From an uncultured Schlesneria sp. (GTDB lineage: Bacteria; Planctomycetota; Planctomycetia; Planctomycetales; Planctomycetaceae): DNA of 36,264 nt. The notes under the pieces are model-generated. The model did not search any database. It worked only from the letters and a program-made list of their open reading frames with translations, and was not told where the DNA came from. The stretch covers positions 1 through 36,264 of the forward strand of contig CAIULL010000059.1 of assembly GCA_903899985.1 (NCBI GenBank). Direction: 5' to 3'. A program made the position numbers and the translations under genes. This document shows, piece by piece, positions 5,922-15,900 of the stretch (its first letter is position 1; each line of letters starts with the position of its first letter).

Positions 5922-8900
5922 TGAATGCACTCATTCGTTTCGCACTGCAGAATCGTTTGCTGGTTGTCTGCCTGTCGCTGGTAACGCTGGTGCTTGGTTC
6001 GATCACGATGGCTCGTTTGCCAATCGATATCTTTCCCAGTCTGACCCGGCCGCGTGTCGTCGTGATGACAGAATGCCCTGGTCTGGCACCTGAAGAGGTC
6101 GAGACACTTGTCACACTTCCACTGGAAACGGCGCTGAACGGATCGACGGGAGTTCAAACCGTACGAAGTTCATCGGGGATTGGATTGTCGGTCGTGTATG
6201 TCGAATTTGGCTGGAGTTCGGATGTTTATCTGGCTCGTCAAATCGTCAACGAGCGGATCGCCACGGTGCTTAATCGCATGCCGACCGGAGTGAAACCGGA
6301 ACTGGCGCCGATCAGTTCCATCATGGGCCAGATCATGATGGTGGGGTTGTACAGCCGTGACGGGACCACATCGCCGATGCAGGTTCGGACCTTTGCTGAA
6401 TGGGTGGTCCGTCCCCGCTTGCTGACGATTCCCGGAGTGTCACAAGTCATTCCGATGGGGGGGGGACGAAAGCAGTTTCAGGTGTTGGTCGATCCGAATC
6501 GTTTGGCGGCTCATAACGTCACTCTGGCTGAAGTGGAAGCCTCGATCGGTGAAGCAAATCAGAACGCCACGGGCGGGTATCTCGAGAGGGGCTCAATGGA
6601 GTACCTGGTCCGAGGTCTGGGACGGATCAAGTCGAATGACGAACTCGCTCAATCGGTCGTCAAGAGTTCTCACGAACGCGCTGTGTTGCTTCGTGACGTG
6701 GCGAGCGTGGAAGAACGTCCCCAATTAAAACGAGGGGACTCGTCCGTGAACGGACACCCCGCCGTGGTGCTGACGATCGGAAAGCAGCCAACGGCGGACA
6801 CTCGTCAATTGACAGAAGAAATCACGAGGACGTTCGAGAGCCTCCGTGGATCTCTGCCGAAAGACATCGAGCTGGTGACGGAACTGTACCAGCAACGTGA
6901 ATTCATCGACCGGGGAATTCACAATGTTTTTGAAGCGCTACGCGACGGAGCGATCCTCGTTTTGATCGTGTTATTCCTGTTTCTGATGAATTTTCGGACG
7001 ACGTTTATCACGCTAACCGCGATTCCCTTGTCGATCGTGATCACGGGACTGGTTTTCTATTGGTTTGGCATCTCGATCAATGTCATGACTTTGGGTGGGC
7101 TGGCGGTCGCGATGGGTGAACTGGTGGATGATGCGATCGTGGATATTGAAAACGTCTTCCGTCGCCTGAACGAGAACGCAAGATTGGCAAACCCGAAACC
7201 GGCTCTCGAAGTGGTTTACCATGCGAGCATCGAAATCCGCAGTTCGATCGTCTTCGGCACGATGCTTGTGATCCTGGTGTTCATTCCGCTGTTCGCATTA
7301 TCGGGGATCGAAGGCCGACTTTTCACGCCTCTGGGAATCGCCTACATCGTCTCGATTCTCGCTTCGCTGGTCGTTTCGCTGACGATCACTCCTGTCTTGG
7401 GAAGTCTGCTGTTGAGTGGTCAGAAATCTGATGAACATCACGGCGACGTCGTGACCGATGCTGCTGGGATTGGCCACGCGATTTCCGATCCTGCTGCCAA
7501 CTCAGTTGGCGGGGCTGCCGACGCTGCCAGCGTCGGCCACGGTGGCGACAGCCCCCTTTTACGACTGCTGAAACGCTGGGTGACTCCCGTTATCAGGACG
7601 AGTCTCTCAGGAACAGGTTTGACGGTGATACTCGCTGTCGTCGGCACGGCGATCGTCGCCAGTGTGGTCCTCGTGCTGAACCTTGGGACCGACTTTTTGC
7701 CTGCGTTTGACGAAGGGGCGGCTCAGATCAATTTCGCTTTACCGCCCGGTTCATCGCTGGAGGCATCCAACCGGGCGAGTCTTATGGTCGATGCGGCTCT
7801 CGCCAGACATCTTCGTTCCACCGACACGAACCCATCGGGTCTGGTGTCCGCGTTTGTACGCCGTAGTGGCCGGGCTGAAATGGATGAACATGCTGAAGGG
7901 GTCAACGTCACTGAATACATTGTTTCGCTGAATCCGAAGAGTGGACTGACCCGTGCCGATGCCTTGGCAACTCTGCGCAAGGAACTGGACGATGTCCCGG
8001 GAATCGAATACGAAGTCGAACAGCCGCTGGCGCATCTGATGAGTCACATGCTCTCTGGCGTGACCGCTCAAATCGCCATCAAGGTGTTTGGCGATGACCT
8101 GGATGTTTTGCGTCAAAAGGCGGACCAGATCAAGAACTCGCTGGCGAGCATTCCAGGCCTGTTGCCACCCGTCGTCGAGTCACAACAACTGATTCCACAA
8201 CTACGGCTGGAATTGAATCGGGAACAATTGGCTCTTTATGGTCTGACAGCAGGTCGAGTGAATGAATTCATCGAGACGGCGATGAATGGTCGTGTGGTTT
8301 CCACTGTCCTCGACGGGCAGCGGACGTTTGATCTGGTTGTGCGACTGAATGATGAATCCCGAACGGACATTGAGGCGGTACGACGGTTGTCGTTGACGCT
8401 TCCAGAGGGGGGACGGATTCCTCTTTCCGCCGTGGCCCGGATCTATGAAGCGGGTGGACCGAATACGATCAACCATGAACGGACCCGGCGACGAATCGCG
8501 ATCCGAGGCAACGCAGCAGGTCGAGACCTGGGGAGCGTTGTGGCTGATATCCGCCGTGCGGTTGCCAAGATCGATATGCCCGAAGGTTATTTTGTCGAAT
8601 ATGGGGGTCAGTTCGAAGCTCAACAAGAAGCAACTCGGCAAATCGCGATCATGAGCATTGTGTCGCTTGTCGGCGTTTTTCTTGTGCTTTACACACTGTT
8701 TCCCTCGACAACGATCGTCTTGCAAATCATGTCTGCGTTACCAATCGCCTTTGTGGGTGGTGCCTGTTCCTTGTGGTTAACCGGTCAGACTTTGACCGTG
8801 GCGAGTCTCGTCGGGTTTATCTCGTTAGGGGGCATCGCTGCACGGAATGGAATTCTGCTGGTTTCACACTACTTGCACCTGATGCGTGAAGAGGGTGAAG

Positions 8901-9157
8901 GTTTTACGGAATCCATGGTCGTACGCGGCAGCCTCGAGCGACTGGCTCCGGTGCTGATGACAGCTCTCACAGCAGGAATCGGGTTAGTCCCGTTAGTGAT
9001 GGGTGGGCAGCAGCCGGGCAAAGAGATTTTGTATCCCGTGGCCACCGTGATCCTTGGAGGGCTGATTACGTCGACGATTTGCGAGTATGTCGTTCATCCA
9101 GGTTTGTTCTGGAGGCTGAGCGGAACATCGGCTGAGCGACTGGCACGGAAGGGTTAA
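5921..9157 (+). CDS. RND efflux pump, heavy-metal (HME) type
   Basis: A 1,078-residue inner-membrane proton-driven pump with the RND layout: TM1 near the N-terminus, a large periplasmic loop, TM2-6, a cytoplasmic loop, TM7, a second periplasmic loop and TM8-12. The TM4 signature reads GELVDDAIVDIENV, with D403 and E410 matching the conserved Asp and Glu of HME pumps. The first Asp of the CzcA-type triad is replaced by A397, as in CusA. Of the three CusA methionines that bind Cu/Ag, only M710 (SHMLSG) has a counterpart by eye, so the substrate is uncertain. Residues about 531-546, in the cytoplasmic loop between TM6 and TM7, are encoded by a palindromic DNA repeat. Translation is coupled to the adaptor upstream. 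Confidence 0.9.
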   Translation: MNALIRFALQNRLLVVCLSLVTLVLGSITMARLPIDIFPSLTRPRVVVMTECPGLAPEEVETLVTLPLETALNGSTGVQTVRSSSGIGLSVVYVEFGWSSDVYLARQIVNERIATVLNRMPTGVKPELAPISSIMGQIMMVGLYSRDGTTSPMQVRTFAEWVVRPRLLTIPGVSQVIPMGGGRKQFQVLVDPNRLAAHNVTLAEVEASIGEANQNATGGYLERGSMEYLVRGLGRIKSNDELAQSVVKSSHERAVLLRDVASVEERPQLKRGDSSVNGHPAVVLTIGKQPTADTRQLTEEITRTFESLRGSLPKDIELVTELYQQREFIDRGIHNVFEALRDGAILVLIVLFLFLMNFRTTFITLTAIPLSIVITGLVFYWFGISINVMTLGGLAVAMGELVDDAIVDIENVFRRLNENARLANPKPALEVVYHASIEIRSSIVFGTMLVILVFIPLFALSGIEGRLFTPLGIAYIVSILASLVVSLTITPVLGSLLLSGQKSDEHHGDVVTDAAGIGHAISDPAANSVGGAADAASVGHGGDSPLLRLLKRWVTPVIRTSLSGTGLTVILAVVGTAIVASVVLVLNLGTDFLPAFDEGAAQINFALPPGSSLEASNRASLMVDAALARHLRSTDTNPSGLVSAFVRRSGRAEMDEHAEGVNVTEYIVSLNPKSGLTRADALATLRKELDDVPGIEYEVEQPLAHLMSHMLSGVTAQIAIKVFGDDLDVLRQKADQIKNSLASIPGLLPPVVESQQLIPQLRLELNREQLALYGLTAGRVNEFIETAMNGRVVSTVLDGQRTFDLVVRLNDESRTDIEAVRRLSLTLPEGGRIPLSAVARIYEAGGPNTINHERTRRRIAIRGNAAGRDLGSVVADIRRAVAKIDMPEGYFVEYGGQFEAQQEATRQIAIMSIVSLVGVFLVLYTLFPSTTIVLQIMSALPIAFVGGACSLWLTGQTLTVASLVGFISLGGIAARNGILLVSHYLHLMREEGEGFTESMVVRGSLERLAPVLMTALTAGIGLVPLVMGGQQPGKEILYPVATVILGGLITSTICEYVVHPGLFWRLSGTSAERLARKG
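7511..7555. repeat. Palindromic repeat inside the RND pump gene
   Basis: An outer stem GGGGCTG (7511-7517) / CAGCCCC (7549-7555) encloses two hairpins: GCCGACGCTG-C-CAGCGTCGGC (7517-7537) and GCCAC-G-GTGGC (7536-7546). The result is a cloverleaf-like element. It is read in frame as an Ala/Gly/Ser-rich segment. It resembles intergenic palindromes more than coding sequence, which suggests insertion of a mobile palindromic repeat into a tolerant loop. Confidence 0.7.
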
Positions 9158-9181
9158 CTGGGCGCGGAAGGCAATCCAAAG

Positions 9182-9212
9182 AAACCCCACCGCCCCCTTG
9201 GCGGTGTGGTTT
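9182..9212 (+). terminator. Terminator-like hairpin after the RND operon
   Basis: AAACCCCACCGCC (9182-9194) pairs with GGCGGTGTGGTTT (9200-9212) with one mismatch, giving a 13-bp stem and a CCCTT loop, 24 bp after the pump stop. There is no long T-run beyond the closing TTT, so Rho-independent action is plausible but not certain. Confidence 0.5.
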
Positions 9213-9284
9213 ACGGGCATTTGTCCTGACAATTTGCATCGCGACGGTGAAAAGCAGCGTGCTAGGGCAAAGGCCCGTTAACCC

Positions 9285-9381
9285 GCTTTGCCCGAAAAAT
9301 GGGTCAGACCCCACATGAGTGGTGTTAGGTTTCTCTGGGCAAACGACAGGTAGGGGGTCAGACCCATTTTTCGGGCAAAGC
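9285..9381. repeat. 28-bp inverted repeat with GGGTCAGACCC core (REP-like)
   Basis: Left arm 9285-9312 and right arm 9354-9381 are inverted copies that begin GCTTTGCCCGAAAAATGGGT and differ only in the central base of the TCAGA/TCTGA core. The 41-bp centre has no gene. The GGGTCAGACCC core resembles REP palindromes that travel with Y1/IS200-like (RAYT) transposases, though no such gene is in the window. Confidence 0.7.
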
Positions 9382-9389
9382 TCCGTTAA

Positions 9390-9410
9390 CCACCTCCGCA
9401 GGGGAGGTGG
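9390..9410. terminator. Hairpin CCACCTCC/GGAGGTGG
   Basis: CCACCTCC (9390-9397), loop GCAGG, GGAGGTGG (9403-9410), followed by GGTTTCGTT. An AACC/GGTT extension lengthens the stem. It could end transcription from the left, or be another dispersed repeat. The rest of the 9158-9681 spacer shows no gene. Confidence 0.4.
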
Positions 9411-9681
9411 GGTTTCGTTGGATTGTTAACGGAGTTTGACTTCGGGGGCGTTTGACCGGCAGTTTCGACCTGTTTTCGTGAGTTTCGGCTTTATTTTTTC
9501 ACTTTTGGTGCGGGAAACGGTAGTTGGAGGAAAGTTGTCTTGTCGGACTTGGATATCTGGACTATCTTCCCGACCTCCATCTCCCACAACACATCTCGTT
9601 ACACAACCCACGCGACGGGCTGGATTCGTTCAGTCCACGGCGGTTTAAATTCACCTCCCGATTATCAGGAGCTGCGGAATC

Positions 9682-10821
9682 ATGCGTATTGACGGCCTCT
9701 TGTCGCCGAGCGGCTTATGTCGCGCACTCGTGCTTGGTCTGGTCCTTTTGAGTGTCGGTTGTAATGGCACCAATGGCTGGGCCATGAATCGATCCGGCAT
9801 GAAGAACTACAAGCGTGGGAACTACGCCCAGGCACGCCATCAGTTCTCACGAGCGATCGCCAATAATCCGTGCAACGCTGACTACCGTTACAATCTTGCC
9901 ATGGCCGTTCAGAAGCAGGGTGATGCTGCCTCGGCAGAAAAGATTTTGCGGCATAACCTTACGATCAATGCCATGCACCAGCCGACCTATCACTCGCTGG
10001 CACAGGTCTTAACCAGTCAGGGTCGGGCTGCGGAAGCTCAAGACCTGATCGCGGGATGGGCTGAAACCCAACCGTATGTCCCCGAGGCAAACATCGAATT
10101 GGCCTGGGTTCAACGGGAAACCGGGAATGTTGCTGGTGCCGAACAGTCTTTGCGAAACGCTTTGAAAGCCAATCCAACTCATCCAACAGCCCTGGCTCAC
10201 CTTGGGCAACTGTATCATGAAAGTGGACGCGGCGATGAAGCCACCGCCTATTATCAACGATCATTGGCTGCGAAATGGGATCAGCCGGAAGTCCAGTCAC
10301 GTCTTGCCACACTGGTTGAACCTGGCACTTCGGGGCGAAACAATCGACGTGCTGCGATGATGCAAAACCCGTATGATGCCCCGATGGTGGCGGGTGGACC
10401 GATCATGACCTCGTCACCGACGATCGCTTCGACGGGTCTGTTTGGCAGCGACGCACAAGCCATTGTCCTGGAAGATCCACGATCAAACCCGCGACCACGG
10501 GTCGGTCGAAATGGCCGTGTGACTGAGGATGGTCAGGTGATTGCGGCGTATCCGCTTCCTAACTTCGATTCACCGACGACGATGGCGGGATTACCGAACG
10601 GTTCCATCGGCGGACAGCCTGCCGTGGCCTTTCAGCCACCAGTCAACACTGCCGATCCGATGATGGCTCCACAAATGGTCAGCTCGGTAAATTCGCCGAA
10701 TCCGACTTCCGCAAGTGGTCCACCTTTGCTACCACAAGCAGATCCAGCCACCTGGACTGCAACAACGAATGCAACACCGACTGAAATGACCGCTTCCATG
10801 CCTGTGGTCGATCCACACTGA
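9682..10821 (+). CDS. TPR-repeat protein, probable lipoprotein
   Basis: A 379-residue protein starting at ATG 9682 with AGGAG (9668-9672) at spacing 9. Residues 1-26 form a signal peptide ending LLSVGC, with C27 as the probable lipidation site (position -3 is Ser, so the lipobox is not ideal). Residues about 40-205 are tetratricopeptide repeats: alternating helices with the usual Ala/Gly/Tyr positions (NYAQARHQFSRAI, DAASAEKILRHNL, NVAGAEQSLRNAL, RGDEATAYYQRSL). The C-terminal 170 residues are Pro/Ser/Thr/Met-rich and look disordered. TPR lipoproteins act as scaffolds in the cell envelope. It heads a same-strand run with the methyltransferase only 20 bp downstream. Confidence 0.8.
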   Translation: MRIDGLLSPSGLCRALVLGLVLLSVGCNGTNGWAMNRSGMKNYKRGNYAQARHQFSRAIANNPCNADYRYNLAMAVQKQGDAASAEKILRHNLTINAMHQPTYHSLAQVLTSQGRAAEAQDLIAGWAETQPYVPEANIELAWVQRETGNVAGAEQSLRNALKANPTHPTALAHLGQLYHESGRGDEATAYYQRSLAAKWDQPEVQSRLATLVEPGTSGRNNRRAAMMQNPYDAPMVAGGPIMTSSPTIASTGLFGSDAQAIVLEDPRSNPRPRVGRNGRVTEDGQVIAAYPLPNFDSPTTMAGLPNGSIGGQPAVAFQPPVNTADPMMAPQMVSSVNSPNPTSASGPPLLPQADPATWTATTNATPTEMTASMPVVDPH

Positions 10822-10841
10822 TTTTCGAGAACTTGATTCTG

Positions 10842-11597
10842 ATGTCCGGAACCGAAACGACTCATCCAGATACGCTGGAATATCGACAACATCCTCAGAC
10901 ATCCGCCGGTCAACCCAAAGAGTTACCGGCGATACCTGGTGGCTGGACCGAGCGAGAATGGACGATTGAAGGGCGGACGTTTCGACTGACTCTTCCCGCA
11001 GAACCCGACGCGTTTCTGGAAGACCCCGAGGTTCATGAGGCCTTTGATCGCGACCAGTACATGCCCTATTGGGCTTACATGTGGCCTTCAGCCTTGAAAA
11101 TGGTCGCCGCGATTTTGAAGTACCAATGGCCGGCTGATGCCGATGTGCTTGAGATCGGCGCGGGGATCGGGATCGTTGGTCTGGCGGGACTGGCTTGCGG
11201 CCTGAATGTCACGATCAGCGACTACGAACCCAAAGCGGTCGACCTGGCCATGCATAACGCTCGCCGGAATGGCTTCACGAAGGGGCAAGGGCTGGTTCTC
11301 GACTGGCGGTCACCACCTTCACGACAGTTTCCGATCCTCTGGGGTTGCGAGTTACTTTACGAAGATCGAAACCACGAACCCTTGCTGGAAATGACTCGAC
11401 AAATGCTTACCCCAGGTGGCGTCGCCTGGTTTGTTGACGGTGGCCGGATGCGAGCAGAGCGGTTTTGCCAGCTTGTGCCGCAATATGACTTGGATATCCA
11501 GCTTTTCGATGAGCTGCGCCAACCACTGGCTGCCCCTCGAGTGGGTCAATACCAACTGTTTGAAATTCGGCACCGACAAACGGTTGATCGCCGGTAA
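10842..11597 (+). CDS. Class I SAM-dependent methyltransferase (METTL21-like)
   Basis: A 251-residue cytoplasmic protein when started at ATG 10842; the frame also opens at TTG 10833 without ribosome binding site support. Motif I is VLEIGAGIGIVGLAGL (E104, G106, G108, G110) and the acidic residue ending strand 2 is D127 (ISDYEP). WGCELLYEDRNHEPLLEM and LTPGGVAWFVDGG follow in the positions of the later motifs. The order resembles methyltransferase family 16 (METTL21/lysine methyltransferase), so the substrate is probably a protein, but this is not shown. It lies 20 bp after the TPR gene and 77 bp before the glycosyltransferase gene, so the three may be co-transcribed. Confidence 0.8.
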   Translation: MSGTETTHPDTLEYRQHPQTSAGQPKELPAIPGGWTEREWTIEGRTFRLTLPAEPDAFLEDPEVHEAFDRDQYMPYWAYMWPSALKMVAAILKYQWPADADVLEIGAGIGIVGLAGLACGLNVTISDYEPKAVDLAMHNARRNGFTKGQGLVLDWRSPPSRQFPILWGCELLYEDRNHEPLLEMTRQMLTPGGVAWFVDGGRMRAERFCQLVPQYDLDIQLFDELRQPLAAPRVGQYQLFEIRHRQTVDRR

Positions 11598-11674
11598 ATA
11601 ACACGTATTGACCCTTTTTGCCGATTCGCCCTACGATCCCGCCCCTAAGTGGCTTCCGAAGGGGATTGGCCGTC

Positions 11675-12934
11675 ATGGCATGGACGGTGGGTTGGAATCG
11701 CTGGTTGTGGCTAACGCTATTCGTTGCACTCGGATTGCGTCTCGGGTTGGCGTTTGCAGTTCAAAATGAAGTCTCAAAAACACCTGGTCGACTATGCCTG
11801 ATTTCGGGCGACGCCGAGGGATACTGGGAACTGGCCGGCCACATTGCCGCTGGCGAAGATTACTCCATCTTCGATCCGCCCCGTCGACTATTACGAATGC
11901 CTGGCTTCCCTGCCTTGCTGGCGCTGCCTCGATTCGTATTCGGTGATAATCCATTTGCAGCCCGTATCCTGCTGGCCATGATCGGGACGGTCGCATGTGG
12001 ACTAACCTATTGGCTTGGTCGCGAACTCGGGGGTGAGGCTGTAGGGGTGTTGGCTGCGGCGTATACAGCCGTTTCGCCAGTCATTTGCTTATTCAGTGTC
12101 CTGTTTCTCAGTGAAACGGCCTTTGCAGCAGCGATGCTCGGGAGTCTGATCGCCGCAGCAAGATTGGCCCGGCAGAAGCTGGGGCTTCATCCGTCAATTT
12201 CGCGACAACTCAGTCTGGCGACTCAGACTGGTGCACTCGTTGGGCTGGCAACGTACATGAGACCGACATGGCTATTAGTGGGACCAGGTTTGTCATTCCT
12301 TTTTCTGTTTTCTGGAAACCAGTCGATCCGCTGGAAGCTGGCTGTCTCACTTGTGATCTGTCTTGCGCTGGGCATCGCACTCGCACCGTGGACCGTCCGG
12401 AATGCATGGGTCACCGGTCACTTCGTGCCGACAACGTTATGGGTCGGACCGAGTCTTTATGACGGTCTGAACCCTGATGCAACGGGTGATAGCAATATGG
12501 AGTTTTTTGAACAGGATCGATTACTGCAAACGATGAGCGAATACGAAATGGACCGCGAGTACCGGCGGCGTTCGTGGGCCTTCGCCGCAGCAAACCTTCA
12601 ACAGGTGATGCGACTGGCGCTCGTGAAACAGATGCGTTATTGGAGTCCTGCACCAAATACACCTCAGTTTAAGCATCCATTGATACATGCCGTCGCCTGG
12701 CTGGCCTACGCCCCGCTCATCCTGCTGGCATGCCTGGGCGCCTGGTTCTCACGACGTGACTTCTGGTTATTGATCCTCACCGTGGCCCCGATCTTCTATT
12801 TTGCATTGTTGCATTTGTTGTTTGTTGGTTCGTTGCGTTATCGCCTTCCAGCGGAATATCCGTTGGCTGTATTGGCAGCGATCGGCTTCACTCGACTGGC
12901 GTTTGCGACTCAGCCGGTGCTTAACGATCACTGA
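11675..12934 (+). CDS. GT39-like membrane glycosyltransferase
   Basis: A 419-residue polytopic membrane protein with about nine or ten hydrophobic segments. The chosen start, ATG 11675, has GAAGGGG (11658-11664) at spacing 10; the frame also extends to TTG 11618 with no ribosome binding site. The first external loop contains SGDAEGYWELA, whose acidic residues match the catalytic Asp region of the ArnT/PMT-type (GT39/GT-C) family, followed by RMPGFPALLAL. Such enzymes transfer sugars from polyprenyl-phosphate donors to lipids or proteins on the outer face of the membrane. The acceptor is unknown. The AsmA-like gene follows after 44 bp. Confidence 0.75.
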   Translation: MAWTVGWNRWLWLTLFVALGLRLGLAFAVQNEVSKTPGRLCLISGDAEGYWELAGHIAAGEDYSIFDPPRRLLRMPGFPALLALPRFVFGDNPFAARILLAMIGTVACGLTYWLGRELGGEAVGVLAAAYTAVSPVICLFSVLFLSETAFAAAMLGSLIAAARLARQKLGLHPSISRQLSLATQTGALVGLATYMRPTWLLVGPGLSFLFLFSGNQSIRWKLAVSLVICLALGIALAPWTVRNAWVTGHFVPTTLWVGPSLYDGLNPDATGDSNMEFFEQDRLLQTMSEYEMDREYRRRSWAFAAANLQQVMRLALVKQMRYWSPAPNTPQFKHPLIHAVAWLAYAPLILLACLGAWFSRRDFWLLILTVAPIFYFALLHLLFVGSLRYRLPAEYPLAVLAAIGFTRLAFATQPVLNDH

Positions 12935-12978
12935 ATTCTTCCAGCCTCTCGAAAGTATTCTGCTCCTCGTAACGAGAC

Positions 12979-15900
12979 TTGAACGTGGCCGCAATCCTCA
13001 GATGGATGATCGTTCTCGTACTGCTCCTGGCAGTCGCGGGGGGCGGTGTGGGCTATTGGTTGTACGTCCGAAGCGACGAAGGGCTCAGGGTCATGGTGCT
13101 GCGCCAGCTGGACGCGATGGCACCCGCAGTGAAATTTGACATCGTCCGGGCGCAATGGGACATGATTGGCCGCGTCCGCATTTACGGACTGACAATCCGC
13201 TTGCCTGACGACGATGACGAGCATCCTTCAATCGAAGTACCCGAAATTGTGGCCACTCTCGAATCGAATCAACTGACCGATTTCGAGAATGTCGTTATTC
13301 AAAAACTTCGGATCATCAATCCAAAAATTCGAGCTGTTCGGAGTCCTGGGGCTGGGGGGGAATGGAATTTACGACAGCTCGCATTCAAGTCATCGTCGGG
13401 GTCGGTCCTGCCTGACGTCGAAGTCGAACACGGGACGATTTCGGTCGAGTTACAGTTACATGATCGACGATCCAAGCGACTGAAGCTGCAAAACTTCAAT
13501 GTGACGGCCGTCCCAAAAGATTCTCGACGATTGGCGATTCAAGTGGCGACCCAGCTTGATCCTGCTGGTCCATTGATGCTCGACATTGACCTCAATCTGG
13601 ACGGACCGACGTGGGAATGCGTCTCAAGTGATCCCTGGCGCGTTCCGATCAATTCCGCGGTTTTACAACTTCTCTGTGACGTCTGCCCGGAACTGGCGAC
13701 GCACGTTGCGAAAGCCACAGACTGGATCGAGCGATTGAAGATCCAGCAGGCAGAGGCAAGTGCTGCGGAACACTTCGACGCTTCAAAAGGGCTCGAGACT
13801 TCACCCGACACGAAACCCACCCAGCCCGACTTTGGACTGCGATGTACCTGCGATCTGACATTCGAATTAGGCCAGCACGAACCAGGCGTTCCAGTGTCGT
13901 TCCGTGTACGGGCCTCGATTGTTGAAGGACAGATTGACCACGAGTTATTGCCGTTCTCCTTTCACGACCTTCGTGGGGATATTTTCGTCGACAATCATCG
14001 AAAGGTCATCGTCAGTGACGTCCGTGCATCGAACGGCCAGACTCAACTGGCCTTTGACGGTGCGGTTGTTCCCAGCAAGCCCATTGAAGGCGCACTCAAG
14101 CTTCGGGGAATCGAACTGAACGACGCGATCGTATCACGATTACCTGTCGTGCTGCGAGATATTGTCCAAAGACTCGGGTTGACGGGCGAATGCGATGCAG
14201 ACTGCACTGTGGTCTATGATGGCGGAGCCTGGCGACCGGAACTCGACCTGCGGATCTCACGAGGGACCGTCACCGAAAAACGATTTCCCGTCACGGTTCG
14301 GAATGTAGAAGGGGAACTCCATATCCGGAATAACGTGGTCAGCTTCAAAGGGGAAGGGAAATACGCTGGACAACCAGTTCTCGTGAAAGGAACGGTCAAG
14401 AACCCTGGCCCGGCGCACGAGGCGGAAATTGTCGTCAAGAGTAAGAACCTGCCACTGGATGACGAATCGGTGGCCGCGTGCCCACCTGAAGTCCGTCGAG
14501 CCATTGAGGCGATCAAGTTAAGCTGTCGTCATGACGTCTTTCTGAAACTCACCCGGGCTGCAGGGGAAGGGAATAAATACAAGCCTGAGCTGATCGAAAC
14601 GATCTATGACGGTAGTCTCAATTTTCACGGATTCCCTTATAGCATTGAACAATTGCGGGGCCGCGTCAGATGGACGGGTGACGTTGTCCAGTTTACGGAA
14701 CTGGAAGGAATTCATGCCGGGGCAACATTGACCGGTCGAGGGACTTTTGAACGCTTCCCAAAATCAAGTCTGCTGGACCTGGTCATTGTGGCGAATGAAG
14801 CCTCATTCGATCGATCATTGAAAGCCGCGTTACCTGGCGTCCTCGTTCAAGTGTGGAACGATTTTCAGCCGCAAGGAACATTTGATCTCACGACACATGT
14901 AACGTGGGTTCCCGGTGAACCGTGCAACGTCGTTATCCCTTCAGTCAAAGTTCGTGAAGGTGCCGTCAACATTCGATGTTTCCCCTGGTCGCTTCAAAAG
15001 TTGAGTGGAGAATTCTCGTTCAACACAGAGCCCGGAAAACTTGAGATGAAGCAACTTCAAGCCCAGCACGACGACACCCGGCTCACAGCTCAGGGAGTCG
15101 GCTGGTTCCCCAACGGCGCTCCGTGGACATTAAGATTCGACCAGCTCAATGTCGACCATCTGATTCCCAATGTCACGTTTTACCACGCGCTTCCCCCGGC
15201 AGTACAACGGGTGATGGACGTCCTGAGACCGACGGGTGACTTTTCGTTTGATGGACCCGTTGAGTTCTTCGGCTCGCCTCGCAGCGGGGATTCGGTCGGT
15301 GCGATTTGGAATTTGCGGACCGAACTATCGCATTGTTCAATTAACGCAGGCACTGCTGTCGAGGACATTAACGGGACGGTTCAACTGAAGGGTCGATGGG
15401 ATGGAGTACAGACCGATCTCAAGGGTGAGCTGGACCTGAAATCGACCTCTGTCTTTCGGCACGCTTCTGGAAAATCGTATCAAATCACCGATGTTCAAGG
15501 TCCATTTTCATTTCATGACCGAGAGTTCGTTGCCGGAAGTAAGGCGGGTGTTCCTCGGCGAAAGGTTGCACCCGAACCGGAAAAGCGTATCAGAGGGAAA
15601 GCAGTTGGTGGAACAGTTTTTCTGGATGCTGTCGTCGACGTCCAGGACGAACCCGCATACCGAGCAGTTGTCGAGCTTAAGAACGGGCAACTCGAACAAT
15701 ATGCGCAGAAGTATCTTCGAGGACAGGACCATCTGGCGGGAGTGATGAATGGTGTGATGTCCCTTCGGGGTAAGGGATCGAATGCCGACAACATGGAGGG
15801 CGAGGGAAGCTTACTGATCGCTCCTGCATCGCTTTACGAACTGCCGCTTTTCGTCCAGATGTTTCAGATGCCACAACTACGAATTCCCGACAGAACGGCT

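Noticed and set aside
7511-7555. A tRNA gene, suggested by the cloverleaf-like pairing
   Set aside because: No T-loop or anticodon arm sequence of tRNA type, only 45 bp, and it lies in frame inside a coding region.
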